Shown here: positions 25,134-37,116 of the stretch, in pieces
Layout of the letters: each line of letters begins with the position of its first letter
Numbering within the stretch: the first letter of the stretch is position 1
DNA from: Megamerina dolium
Lineage: Eukaryota > Arthropoda > Insecta > Diptera > Megamerinidae
Assembly: GCA_963854835.1 (NCBI GenBank)
Contig: OY978525.1
Span: 24,637,253 to 24,701,252 of the forward strand
Direction: 5' to 3'
Length of the DNA stretch: 64,000 nucleotides
Program-made: the position numbers and the translations under genes
Notes under the pieces: generated by a model
Told to the model about the DNA's origin: nothing
What the model saw: the letters and a program-made list of their open reading frames with translations, nothing else
Database searches by the model: none

Positions 25134-27799
25134 TTACCTAATTTCTTTGGTTTCCAGCAGTGAGGCCGCATTCACATCGTTGACAGCATTTATCATGGAT
25201 GTTGGCGAAAATGGCAAATGATACATTGAACTAGCATCCAATGCATACGCATCGGCAGTACTCTTAATTAGCAGCTCATTCTTCAGCTCCATAAACTGAT
25301 GATGAGCCGACTGCTGTTGCTGCTGCTGCTGCTGCTGTTGATGATGCTGTTGTCCGGTGGCGGTAGCTGTAGCGGCGGTGGCAAGTTGCAGATGTGCTGT
25401 TGCTGTTGTTGGCTGTTGCTGGCTATTGTGATGTTGATCGACCATCGATGCGGCATGTTGTCCATGCGTTGTCTGGAATGTATATTGTTGTGGTGTGACT
25501 GTGGTGCTCATTGTATATGGACACAATTCTGCCAATTCACTAGGCTCCAATTTGATGGTGCTGGGTGCAGTTTGATAATTTTGCAATCCATCCGGTGTAA
25601 GAATTTGATAGCTTTGCACTGTTCCGATGACATGTTGTTCTGGTGCTGTTGTTGGTGTTGCAGCCGTCGACGACAGATATGCAACATTTTCCAATTCATA
25701 ATGCTGTTGTTGTTGTTGTTGTTGTTGATGGTGTTGTTGTTGCTGTTGATTATTGCTCGCATGCTCACTTTTGATTTGCTGATGATGTGTAATAATTGCT
25801 TGGTGTTGCTGCTGCTGATGATGGCCACTGCTGTTGTTGGTGGTTGTCTCTTGTTGTTGCTGGTATGTGTTGGTAGTTGCTGTATTAACCACCTGTTGTT
25901 GTGGTTGCAACAATTGCTGCTGCTGCTGCTGCTGCTGTTGGGTGATATGACGTGTTTCTTGCTGTGGTGCTGTCGGCGCTGGCGCTGCAGTTGTATAAAT
26001 TGTTTGAGTGCCAATACCGCCGCCGCCAGCAACATCAAGTGCTTGCAACGATTGCAACGGCACCAAATTGCCCGCCTGATCTTGTATCATAATACTCTGA
26101 CCGTGCAATTGTTGTTGCAACAATGCCTGCTGCAAATCAATTTGATTCGAGTAGATGAGTGTGGTGGCACCGTTTGTACCAGTCTGCGCTTGCAGAATAG
26201 TTGGAGCACCAGCAGCAGCAGCAGCAGTAGCAGAAATATGTTGCTGCTGCTGCTGTTGTGGTTGTTGTTGTTGTGGCGGACGATTGTGTGTCGGCAGCAA
26301 TGTTGCCGTTGTTGCTGCACTAGGATTTGCCAATGCCAATTGTGCACCACCTGGCAATATCATGCCGCTTAAATCAATTGACGGCAATGTTTGCTGATGT
26401 TGCACCAATTGTTCTTGCTGTTGCGGCTGTTGCATTACTATTTGTTGCTGCTGCTGCTGCTGCTGGTGCTGCTGTTGATGATTGGAATGATCTGAATCGG
26501 CATTTTGCACATCATCCAGAATGCTATCAATTTGTGCCAGCCGCTTTTGTGTTGCTGCTATCGAATTATTAGCATTATTACTCGTTAGTGTTGTAGTACC
26601 GCTACTACTGATGGCCGCTGGTGCAATGCCATTAGCTATGGCCGTATTACGTGGCTTACGGGCACGTGGTGTTCTTGTACCGGCACGTGCACGTTTTGCT
26701 GGTGTCTTACCGCCGCCAGCGCCACCATTTGTTTGATCTTTCATCGTCATATCGGTGTTGGACGATGATGATGTTGTTGTCGTCGTCGTCGTCATTGTCC
26801 CTGCCGTCGACGAACCACTTGCCATTGCTGCCATCACCTCAGCGTGTTTATCCTTTTTGTGCATTTTCATTTTGTCCGGCCTTGAGAATTCCTTATTACA
26901 AACGGGGCAGGCGAATATCTTACGATTTTCACCTTCGTGAAACAGATAGGCGTGCCGTTGAAAACTATACTTGTTCTTGAATGTCTTGAAGATGTCATTT
27001 TTCGCACAGACCAAACAGTACGAGACACCATCAATGATATGCTCATAGCGCTGTATATCCAGACCGCGCACCGACATCTTCTCCAGATACTCGCCCTGCT
27101 CATCTTCGGCGACGACGCGGGTCTTTCGTTTGCGTTTCTGTTTAACACTCGGTATTTGTGTAATTGGTATGGCAATCGTTTCGTTTATCGTCTGATTCAA
27201 ATCTTTATCGTTTCGTGCTATCGTCTTGTAATTGTTCAGTTGTTGTGTTTGCTGTTGTTGCTGCTGCTGCTGCTGCAATTGTGTATTATTCATGTCACTG
27301 GATATTGTCCTTCTACCACCACTGCTAAGAATAACATCATGATGAAGACCATCTTCACTTTTAATCACTTGATATTCCTCATATATGGTTTCACCACAAT
27401 CTCCGTCTGCTCCTCCTCCTCCACCGCCGCCGCCTACGCCCATTTCTGGTTGTTCGATTTTAATTATTGTTGCACCAATACCATCATCAGCATCATCGCC
27501 GCCAAGACCGTCATCATTAAGATCGTTTAAATCTTCGCCAGTGTAATTTTCAAAGACGATCGTTGTTGGCGTTTGCCCATCCTCACCGGTGGTCGTAATA
27601 TAATGGTATTGTCCTTGCCTTTGAATGCTGCCATTGATGATTCTGGTCGTTGTCGTCTGCGTGGTTGTATTGCCTCCGCCACCGCCACCGTTGTTGCCAT
27701 TGATATGGATGTTGTTGTTGTTGTTGTTGTGGAGCATATTGTTGCCATTGGTTGTTGTGAGCAATATGGGGGACGAACTAATAGTGGTGACCACATTGT
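25134..27799 (-). CDS. glutamine-rich C2H2 zinc-finger protein, large exon
   Basis: The frame is open for 887 codons to TAA at 25134. It has no ATG at its upstream end; the first in-frame Met is near 27740 (MLHNNNNNN). Order from the N-terminus: Asn/Gly-rich start; acidic GEDLNDLNDDGLGGDDADD; poly-Gly; a basic KQKRKRKTR nuclear-localisation-type motif (about residue 220); a first finger CLVC...HAYLFH with a long 17-residue spacer; a second canonical finger CPVC...HKKDKH (both within about 258-315); then some 500 residues dominated by Gln runs. It is probably a nuclear DNA-binding regulator. An acceptor AAG|AC at 27799 takes phase 1, matching Kdm4 exon 7, which would give a 1677-aa product. 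The stop overlaps a donor-like AG|GTAAAC, so the end may be alternative. It may equally be a separate gene. The family was not recognised. Confidence 0.75.
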
Positions 27800-29339
27800 C
27801 TTAATTTTTAAAAATTTGTTTGTTTTAAATGTGTGTTCAAAAGAAATGTAATTTTTGTTGTTGTTGTTGTTGTTTTTGATGTTGTTGTAGTTGTTGTGGT
27901 TGATTAATTTTTTTATGATGGTGGAGGTGATTTTTTTTTTTTCAATACAAAAGAAAAATTATTTTTTTTTTGTTGTTTTGTTGGATTTTCAAAAAATCAT
28001 TTTGTGTATTTAATCTATAGAAATACTTTACATACATACATTTTTTTTGTAATTCAAATTTTAAAAAATTTTACAAAAATAAAGCAAAAAAAAAAACAAT
28101 AAAAATACATTACAAACAAATTTATAAACTAACAATAATGTAATAGACAGCAAAAAAAAAAAAAAGAGGGAAATAAATATTACACTGCAAAAAACAATAA
28201 GAGATGGAAATTTAGGCATATTAGAAAAGTGTGTAAGAGAGACAGAGAGGGAGAGAGAAGAGAGAGAGAGAGAGTTGGGAGAAAAGGTAGAGAAAGGCAA
28301 GCAACTTTTGTTTAAACAATTTAGAAAATTTACATCCACATACATATGCACCTAAAATATTTTCAAAAATTCTGGCAACATGATCATTTTGACAGGTACA
28401 TTTATTCATTTAAATGTCAGTTTTTTGCTAGGCATCACAATTAAGTCACAATGTACTATGGAAATGGGTAATATTTTACAAACAATGTTACTCTCTGCTC
28501 ATTTTTATTTTTGTATATGTTGTGTTGTAAAATTGTTTGAGAATACCACCGATGATAGCGAGAGAGAGAAAGTCTAAACTCCCAAAGCTGTCAAAACCAT
28601 GGAGAATCAAAAGAGCTAAAATTCACTGCAGAAAAAAATAAGACACAACTCGACAGGCCGAAGTCACGAATTATTGTTGTTTTCAATACAAACAGTAAGT
28701 GAAGCGAAGAGAGTAAAATCCTCTCGCAGAGAGACTAAATAAATTTATAAATTTGTTGTGAAATTCAATAGAAATAAACACACAAAAATCCCGTCTATTT
28801 TGTAAAGAGATGAAAATATTGAGACATAAATTGAGCGTAAAAAAGTAATAAATATTAATTAAATGACAGTCTCTGTGTGACATTAACAACTACTTAGCTG
28901 CTAGTTGTGGATAAAAATCAATCAAAATGATCGAACGAAGACACGTCACAAAATAAATTGAAGTCATGTTGATTATTATTTTTCTGCCAAATGTCAAATA
29001 TCATTGATTCGTTATACGGCTTTTCGGCGTGTGAAACGTTTATAGGCCGTATAACGAGGTATGACTGTCTTACAAAACAGCTGTAAGATGTTCGATATAC
29101 TATTATTTCATTATTTGTCATGCATTACTCACTTTGGTGTAAACGTCAAAAAGAAAACTCGCTTAATATCACAATTTTTGTAAAAACGAGAGTCAGTATT
29201 TCGGCAAAAGTATATCCGACGTTTTGGCGGAGAGAGTGAAGCTTCTCAACAAAATATTGTACGCAAGCAATCCGTCGTGCTTTCAAAAAAAAAAAAAAAA
29301 CTTCACCCCCATGACACACATGTCAAAAACAAACTGCAT
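27800..29339 (-). other. noncoding sequence upstream of the zinc-finger exon
   Basis: AT-rich with a GA-rich tract near 28235-28275. A short hairpin at about 29008-29058 pairs CGTTATACGGC with GCCGTATAACG. No exon is supported. Confidence 0.35.
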
Positions 29340-29515
29340 TTTTTTTCTAACGATGACCACTTGTTGGCAAATAATTGGCAATTATTCCCGGCAGCAACAA
29401 TATGCCAAAAAAGTTTCCAAAAACAGCTCTGTGACAAAGTTCAGAAAAGTTAGAAGTCGGCTATCGAATCCGAATTGGCTAATATAAGTTGGTCCCCTCT
29501 AATACCGGTCCAAGT
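29340..29515 (+). repeat. tRNA-derived SINE body fragment
   Basis: TTGGCAAATAATTGGCAATT, CCCGGCAGCAACAATATGCC, CTCTGTGACAAAGTTCAGAA and GGTCCCCTCTAATACCGG match the body of the SINE at 61893-62235 in order. The tRNA-like head is lost. Confidence 0.65.
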
Positions 29516-30779
29516 GTGTCCTCTCATACAGTCATCGCGTCATAGTCACCTTACAATAACGTAATCTAACCTATACAGTTTTGCAGGCCTTATACCACTC
29601 ATCACGCAAATTTGGTAAAACGCAAGGGGTTGACCGAAGGGCCGAAGACAAGTTATTGTTGTTGTAGCAACGTTAGTCTTTAAGTTTCTAGTATCACAGA
29701 AAAGGGCTTTCAAAGATTAGTATCGTTGTCATTTTCCTCTTGTAATTTGAGCTGAAGGAAAAGAGCCCTGTCAATTAGCTCTGTCCACAATGGGTCAGAT
29801 GTTAGTCTGGTCGGATTCTTTGGACAGCGGAAGAGGTGAAAAGTGTGTCATGTGGGCTGCCGTCGCATGTTGGATCGATGCGTCACATGTAATTGTGCAG
29901 AATTTATTAAAATACGTTTGACGTTTTAATCTCTTCACCATAAAGGTCATAAATATTTTGAAAGTACTATGTACTAGGAATTTTTTAATATATATACATT
30001 ATTTATTTCAATTTATATTTTATAATTAACATCACATCATGTTGAAAACACTGTTTGTATGCACGGGGACATAAGTATGTAAAAGTTGCTCTTTTCTCTT
30101 AATCTTTTTTTGGAAATGAACTAAAAAAATTACATTGTATAGGTATAAAATCACAAAAAGCTTTAAATAATTGTATAGAATTGCTAAATAATATATTGAA
30201 TATTATTACAAAAATTATCAACACAATCATACATACTTATAAAACATAAAATATATAAAATGTATATAAAAAAAAAAAAAAAACGAACAAAATACGAAAA
30301 ATACATGTGTTTAGTGAGATCGAATACAATAAAAATATTGATTGATTGAGAATGTAGAGTTAAATTATTAAATAAAATAAAAATAATTAAAATTACAATA
30401 ATAATTATAAGTAGATAATAATAATAATCGTAATCAAATAAAAAGAGAAATTAATATAAACTGCATTCAATTCGTCACTACTCCATCTCACTCTTTCCAT
30501 CTCGTTTTTATTGTTGTAATTAAATTTGCAAAACTAATGAAATTTAATAAAGATTTGTTTTATTTTATTTATTTCAATTGTTAATAATTAATCTTGGAGG
30601 GAATGGCGATTTTTGATAGACAGAATGATGTTGTCATCAAAAATTGAAGCTTTAACTTTGGTAAATATTAAAGAAATATGATTTTCAACATATTTTCGAA
30701 GGATTTTTCATTTTTTTTACTTAATAAACATCATGCTTATGATATTCCAGACATTATGTACTATTAAAAATGTCAATTG
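29516..30779. other. no recognisable feature
   Basis: AT-rich noncoding sequence, with a weakly repeat-like GC-richer patch near 29750-29890 that could not be assigned. Confidence 0.35.
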
Positions 30780-31070
30780 CAGTTTTTGTTTTGATCATTT
30801 TCATCCACGGTTGCAATTGTTTAGTCATTCGATAGAAAATGTAGATAGTAGTCGCTGAGTGTGAAATCCAGTGATTATGGTGGATGCTCAAACAATTTAT
30901 TTCTTCAATAAATCTGGTCTTCTCTCACAAATGTATGCATTCATCAATCGATCCAAATAGTTTGAATAATATTCAGAGTTGATTTTTTAAAGATAACTGT
31001 CTGCCTTAACTTTTTCTGCTGATCGAACTGTCATTTTTTCATTCTGCGGTGCACTTTGATCTGCTTCGAT
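30780..31070 (-). pseudogene. mariner transposase remnant
   Basis: The minus strand reads KINSEYYSNYLDRL, RRPDLLKK and, after a shift, a FEHPPxSLDF-like and SDYYL-like stretch. This is the same part of the mariner transposase as at 780-1215, but in a different, more damaged copy. Confidence 0.5.
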
Positions 31071-31661
31071 TGATTATTTTGACTGTTCTTTACATTCTGG
31101 CGCATAATGGTTGATCCAAAATTCATCAAGAATTTTGCAACTCAGCTTGAAATCCATTTTATTTTGCTTAAAACGATCCAAACATGAATTTATTTAAATG
31201 CATTTTTAGTTATTGATAAATGCAGCTAATAAAGTTTGAATAAAACTCTTTAATCCTTCATGTCAAATATGACCAACTCGATCTTTTAAGATACCCAAGG
31301 GACCTCCGTGTGAAATTCATTCTTGTGCATTGTAATTTCGACTAGCGAAAATCGCCGTCTGCTCCAATTATGTTTAAAACTTAATGTCTAACAAATAAAC
31401 ATCTTTACTAATTCAAATAGTTTTTTGTTTTTTCTATACTTTAGAAAACGTGATCATTTTATTCATAAAATTTCTTCGGAATAATCACAGAAAGATAATA
31501 AAGAGTAGCGCAAATTGAAATTAGCTACAATAATAATAATAATATAATATGCCTTTTAATTTTCAACTCAAGATGACTTATTATAGATATTGCGCGATGG
31601 CATTGCCATTCATTTGTTGGACGTACACATGTACGAGAATATTTTTATTGCTTTGAATAAT

Positions 31662-32049
31662 CAGGCATGTGATAGAAATCGATTTCGTACGAAATAGCAA
31701 GCGAAACCGATTTCACCTGTGATGTGTTTCGTTTTCACTTTCGAATTCGAAATCGTACGAATTGATCTGTGATGAAATTCGGTTTTTACAATATTTTTTT
31801 AAACGATTTCAAGACAAATTGTGAGTGAGCAAATTGGGTGTGGACAAATTGTATGCGAAATGTAAGTTTTTACTTGGAAATTCGATTCTCTTCAAAAACT
31901 TGCTACGTCCAAAAATACACTCATTTTGGTAATTATTAACAATTTTGCACAAATTTCTAAAATTTCAATTCCACTTGTTGCGCCAAATCAGCTGTTTCGA
32001 AAATGATTTCGAATTTCGTGCAATTCGTACGATTTCCATCACATGCCTG
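31662..32049. mobile_element. MITE, 388 bp, 20-bp terminal inverted repeats
   Basis: CAGGCATGTGATAGAAATCG at 31662-31681 pairs with CGATTTCCATCACATGCCTG at 32030-32049, one mismatch. The interior is noncoding and carries several TTTCGTACGAAA-like palindromes. No target duplication was identified. Confidence 0.75.
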
Positions 32050-32524
32050 TATATTTTTGCATGTGTACTTAAGCATGTGTGTGTATGTAGTTGTTGTTGC
32101 TGCTGTTGTCCTTGCTCTGCTAATGCTAATTAGTAAAAATTCGCTCATTAACACTTTCATTGACGCCTTTTTCTTCTTCCATTTTATATTATTTTGTCTT
32201 AATAATTATTATACGTAATGTGGTATGCGTGTGTGGGTGAGTGTGTGTGTGTGTGTGTGTGTATGTGCAATTTTGTACACATAATTATTTATATATAAAT
32301 CTATAAAAATTTATTTAAGTTGAATATTCTGCGCATTTATCAGTGTGGTGAATATAAAGCATGAAACCAAGAATTGATGGAATTGTGGAACATGACAAAT
32401 TTGTTTGTTTTATTGGCGATCAAAAGTTTTTGGCGCTGATGGGCAGTAATTAATATAAATTGTTGTATTTTTTATTTTGTTATTTTTTGTTATTTTTTTT
32501 TTTTTGTATTTATTTATGCAAGTA
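32050..32524 (-). other. 3' flank of the Kdm4 short isoform
   Basis: AATAAA on the minus strand near 32509-32514, just after the stop, could serve polyadenylation. A GT microsatellite lies near 32238-32262. Confidence 0.45.
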
Positions 32525-32670
32525 TTAATGTATGTATTCTTTAGTAAACAATTGTGAATGGGCATAAAAAAAATTGTCATCAATCCTATATGAGAGATGT
32601 GGTGGTATAAATTGTTGTTGCTGTTGTGCTTGTTGTTGTTGTTGTTGTGATGGTGGTGGTGATGGTTTAT
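32525..32670 (-). CDS. Kdm4B: Kdm4 exon 8, short terminal exon
   Basis: Acceptor CCTTCAG|ATAAACC joins exon 7 in phase 1 and gives [14 protein letters not shown], a mixed Gln/Ala run, [10 protein letters not shown] and a stop (TAA, 32525-32527). It ends the 837-aa isoform and is preceded by a 3388-bp intron that holds MITE-like repeats. Confidence 0.7.
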
Positions 32671-35600
32671 CTGAAGGTATAATCGACGACGACGAAAAAA
32701 AAAACAAAAACAAAATAAAGTATAATCAAAGGAGTAGCACAAAATATACATACATTCACCACACATGGTCAAACATGTTGTGAAGCAAATTATTAACGGG
32801 GGGGCTTTATAATTTATACATGGTAATTCAAGGAAAAAAAATACAAGTCCCAATATAATGGATAAGTTAAACAAATCACAATAGATCGCTTTTTAGTGTA
32901 ACTGATACTTGATTTCTAGATTGATGGATGAATGATCAGCTTTAATTATGTACGGAACAATTATGACGAACTTATGTTAAGGATAGAAAAGTAAATAAAG
33001 ATTAATATTTGTTGTTGGCGCAGTCACAGCATTAGTTTGGAAATTGTATTAGTAAACAAAGAAATTAGTAAAAAAAAAAAACAAACAAATTACAACAGGG
33101 CCATTCACACGGTACAGCATATTTGATAGTGAGAATCCACCAGCACTCAATGTTTAATCATCATATGAAGCGCTCTTTAGTGTTGATTTTACAATCAATG
33201 TGTGTGTTTGAGTGTGTATTCAGAGTATTTTCAATCAGATGTCATGAATCTTAAATATTAGCAGCCAAGCTCTGCATCGAAGCTATTTTTCATCATTTTT
33301 CTCAGAATTCTAGCTCAAGAACTGTTCAATTAATTGTATGCTAAAGTAAATTCCAAATAAATGTGCTTTTCGAATTTCTAATTCTGACTGTTTGTGTTAT
33401 TTAACAACAGTATTCCGTTTCAAACTCTGTCACTTCTCAACTGATTGCACATGAGCCGCCATTTTGCTATTAAAAAATTCACAATTTCGAAACATTTAGC
33501 AATTTCAATTTTCGAAGACTCGATAATTTCTCGAATGCTGCTAGTAATGTTGATTTCGAATTTTTCGATCGTAGTCAGCTTATCCATGTAGGCTTTAAAC
33601 TTAACGTAACCCTAAATGAAATAATCTAGAGATGGGACGTTACATGATCTAAGCGGCCAATTCACCGGCCTGAAAAGTGAACCGAATTAATGAATTTGTA
33701 CATATTTTTCGTAATGTAGCTGAATAATTTCGAGACACTGTTCCGCGCCAAGTCTGTCAAACATAATGAAATGTTTAACAATACTGAACAGGAGTTTGAC
33801 AGTTAGATATCTGTCATAAAGTTTCTACTGAAAAACTTTACGTGAATCACTCTCTAATCACATTTAATGTCGGAAGTAGTAAATTTGAATCTAAATTTTA
33901 AAATCACAATGAAGTGGTTCCACGAGGGATGTGCTATTAATCGTTTGGTCGAACAATTTGATTAATTATCGATTAATCAAATAAGAAATTATTCGAATAA
34001 TATGATTTTAAATATTCAAAAATTGAAATTTATCGATTAATCAGAATAAAATTATTCAAATAAAACTTCAAAATATTTATAATATTTTTTCCAATACAAA
34101 GAAGACAGCTTTTCATAGGTACGAATATGAGAAAGCATTTTAAATTTGTATTTCTAAAAAAAAAATGTGAAAAACAAAGTAAAACAAAATAAATAATTCG
34201 TAGTTTGATTAATTCGAATATCGATTAATCGAATAATTGATTAATTCGAATTTGTTAATCAGACTCTAAATGATTATTCGCACAGCCCTAGTGGAAACAC
34301 TTCATTGTGATTTTAGAGTTTAGATTTAAATTTCAATGGCAATTACTTTAAAAATTGAAAACAAACAGTATACAACCGTTATATAAAGAAGTAGTAAATT
34401 TGAAATTTGTACTGTTTCCACCAGGGAGAAACGAGATTTCATGGACAATTACTTTAAAAATAGAAAATGAAGAGTCCAACCTTTATATTTTTAACAATTT
34501 CATTGTAGTAAACAGTAAACAACTTAAAAATTCAAAAGTAATTCTACTGATTTTTATTTACATATTCTTTGCAAATTAATTATAATTTCATATGTCATAT
34601 GATTTGACATTTTCCATTTTAGTGTTGCCATTTTTACTAGTTTTTTATTTTTTACTCTGAAATCATACATTTTCGTATGATGTTACGTAGTGAATTTTGA
34701 CAGTTTTCATGAAATCTCATATTTTGTTCTGGTGTAAACGTACAATTATGCAAATATAAGTTCTACGTGTTTATTATTTGAGATTTGCGGCATTTATAAT
34801 AAAACTTAATAGTCCATAGTTATAATTGAAACCATCTTAACTTTGCCATTTTGACAGATTTTTATATGGGGAAATATGACAAACCATCCAATATAAAATT
34901 TAAGATGGACCATACTCAAGGATAAATAAATATTTTTTGTAGATTTTGAGATGTAAGCTAGTAGTTGTATTCCCAATGAACAAATATATTTTTGAGCTTA
35001 CTTGCGTTTTTCCGTTTAAATTTATGTCTTTGATTCTGTCACTTCTCATCTTTTTGTGGAATTGCAAAGATACAGCAGAAGTATTCGTTGATTGACATAG
35101 AATCCCTCCTTTCAATGCGCAAATAATTCTCTATATAGTCCACTGCATATCGCTCACATATCCATTCACAATTAATCCCGAGTTCAAGTTGACATTTTCC
35201 ATAATCCACAAACGCAAGTTGGTTATTGGGATATCCTCTTCTTGAACAAAATTCTGCTTAAAATCATCTTAAAATGTTGGCTTTAATGCTATAAATTTTA
35301 TATGTAAACGATAGCATAATGTACCACACCCGTGTGAATTACACTCAATCTATGTTGTCAGACAGAGATGTCTGTTAAATCTGCAGTATCGTGTGAATGG
35401 ACATTTTTTTTTTTGTTGTTGTTTTATTTCACAACAGTTTGAGTGGCAAATTATTGAACTAGGGATTTTTTTGTTGCATTTCGCAACATTTTTTTTTTTT
35501 CTCTCTCTTTGAGCAAGAAAATTAGGCACATATGTATAATAATAATCAAAATAATAGAATTAATTAAAAAAAAACACAAGAAAACAAAAATGATGTGAAT

Positions 35601-37079
35601 TTAAATTAATTAACGGAAGAAATTGAGTGAATGATTTGAGTGGTTGCGAGAGTATGTAAAGAGATAGAGTGAGTAAAAGGATGTAGATACGTAACAGCGT
35701 TATCGATAGAGACAAACATATAGCAAATAAAAATAAAAATAATAAAATGGAATTGATGAAATGAATTGAATATGATTTTTTCTGTATAATTGTATGATAC
35801 GATTATGTTACATGATACATGACAAAAATTAAAAAATACTATAAAACAAAATGGGCATAGACTAAATATAAACTAGATATAAGTATGTATGTTAAATTAA
35901 AAATAAAAATCAATAATAAATTGCTAATCAAATATAATGTAAGCAAAAGAAAAAAAAAAAAACAATAAAAATATTAACTACAACAAATTTCAAATACGAG
36001 CGAATTCATACTAGTATATTAAGATAAGATTAGAAAAAATATTTATTTAAGAACATACCAGGTGAGGTTGTTGAAGAATTTTGACTAGAATGTTGCTGCT
36101 GCTGCTGTTGCATCTGATGATGCTGCTGCTGCTGCTGGTGCTGTTGATACACTGACGATGTCGTCGCCGTCCCCGTTGATGATGAATCACAAATGATTTC
36201 ACTTTGTAACTGATAGACGCTACCATCTGTACTTGTTGCATTTGTTGCGGATGTTGGTACTGTAATATAATGATGCGTTGTATTGCCACCGCCGCCGACG
36301 CCGCCATTAATTGTTGTCGCTGCTGGCAGCATTGTTGTATAAACAATTGTCTGTTGTTGTTGTTGTGTCGACGTTGTATTTGTTGCAGCGTTATTATTTT
36401 GACTAGATGCAACAGTGCTGCTGCTACTGCTGCTGCTACTGTTTGATGTTGACGTCATTGTTTGCTCCTCCTGTTGCTGTTGATGTCTAATTTTGGGTAT
36501 TTTACCTTCAAATTTGCGTTGATGTTGTAAAAATTGAAATGTTGGATGTTCATTAACTAATTGCTGCTTTTGTTGTATTGTTAATTGTTCTGTAATGTAA
36601 TGGGATGGGTAGGAGAAAATCATTTTTTAAGCAAATTCAACAAATTCATAGGCGAAAAGGTAAACAAAGAACTCACTTTTATGTGATTTTAATGATGAAG
36701 CATTTAAAGAGAGGTTTGGGTTTTGTAGTATAATGTATGTACATGGACAATTTTTGTTTTGTTTTGCAATAATTTGTTAAGACGACACCAAGCCACCGCA
36801 GACAGAGACAGAGAGGATTGTTATGAAGCCAGGAACGTAATGTGAACACAGAAAAACGAAACAATATTTATCTCATGTGTGTGTAGATATGAATGTATGT
36901 ATGTAAGTATGTTTGTATGGATGTGTAAGACAGCCAAAACAATGAAATGAACCAAAAAACACAAACCGGAAGCATGCTTATATGCAGCTTGCTTATGCGT
37001 AGCACAGACAGAGTATAGATAACGACCGCAGAAAGGGAAACAACAACAACAACAACAATCAATCAAACATCATCTAATT

Positions 37080-37116
<37 letters not shown>

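Noticed and set aside
25299..26980. Plus-strand Leu/Cys-rich frames opposite the zinc-finger exon
   Set aside because: Poly-Leu and poly-Cys arise from reading glutamine-coding CAG/CAA runs on the other strand. No domain is present.
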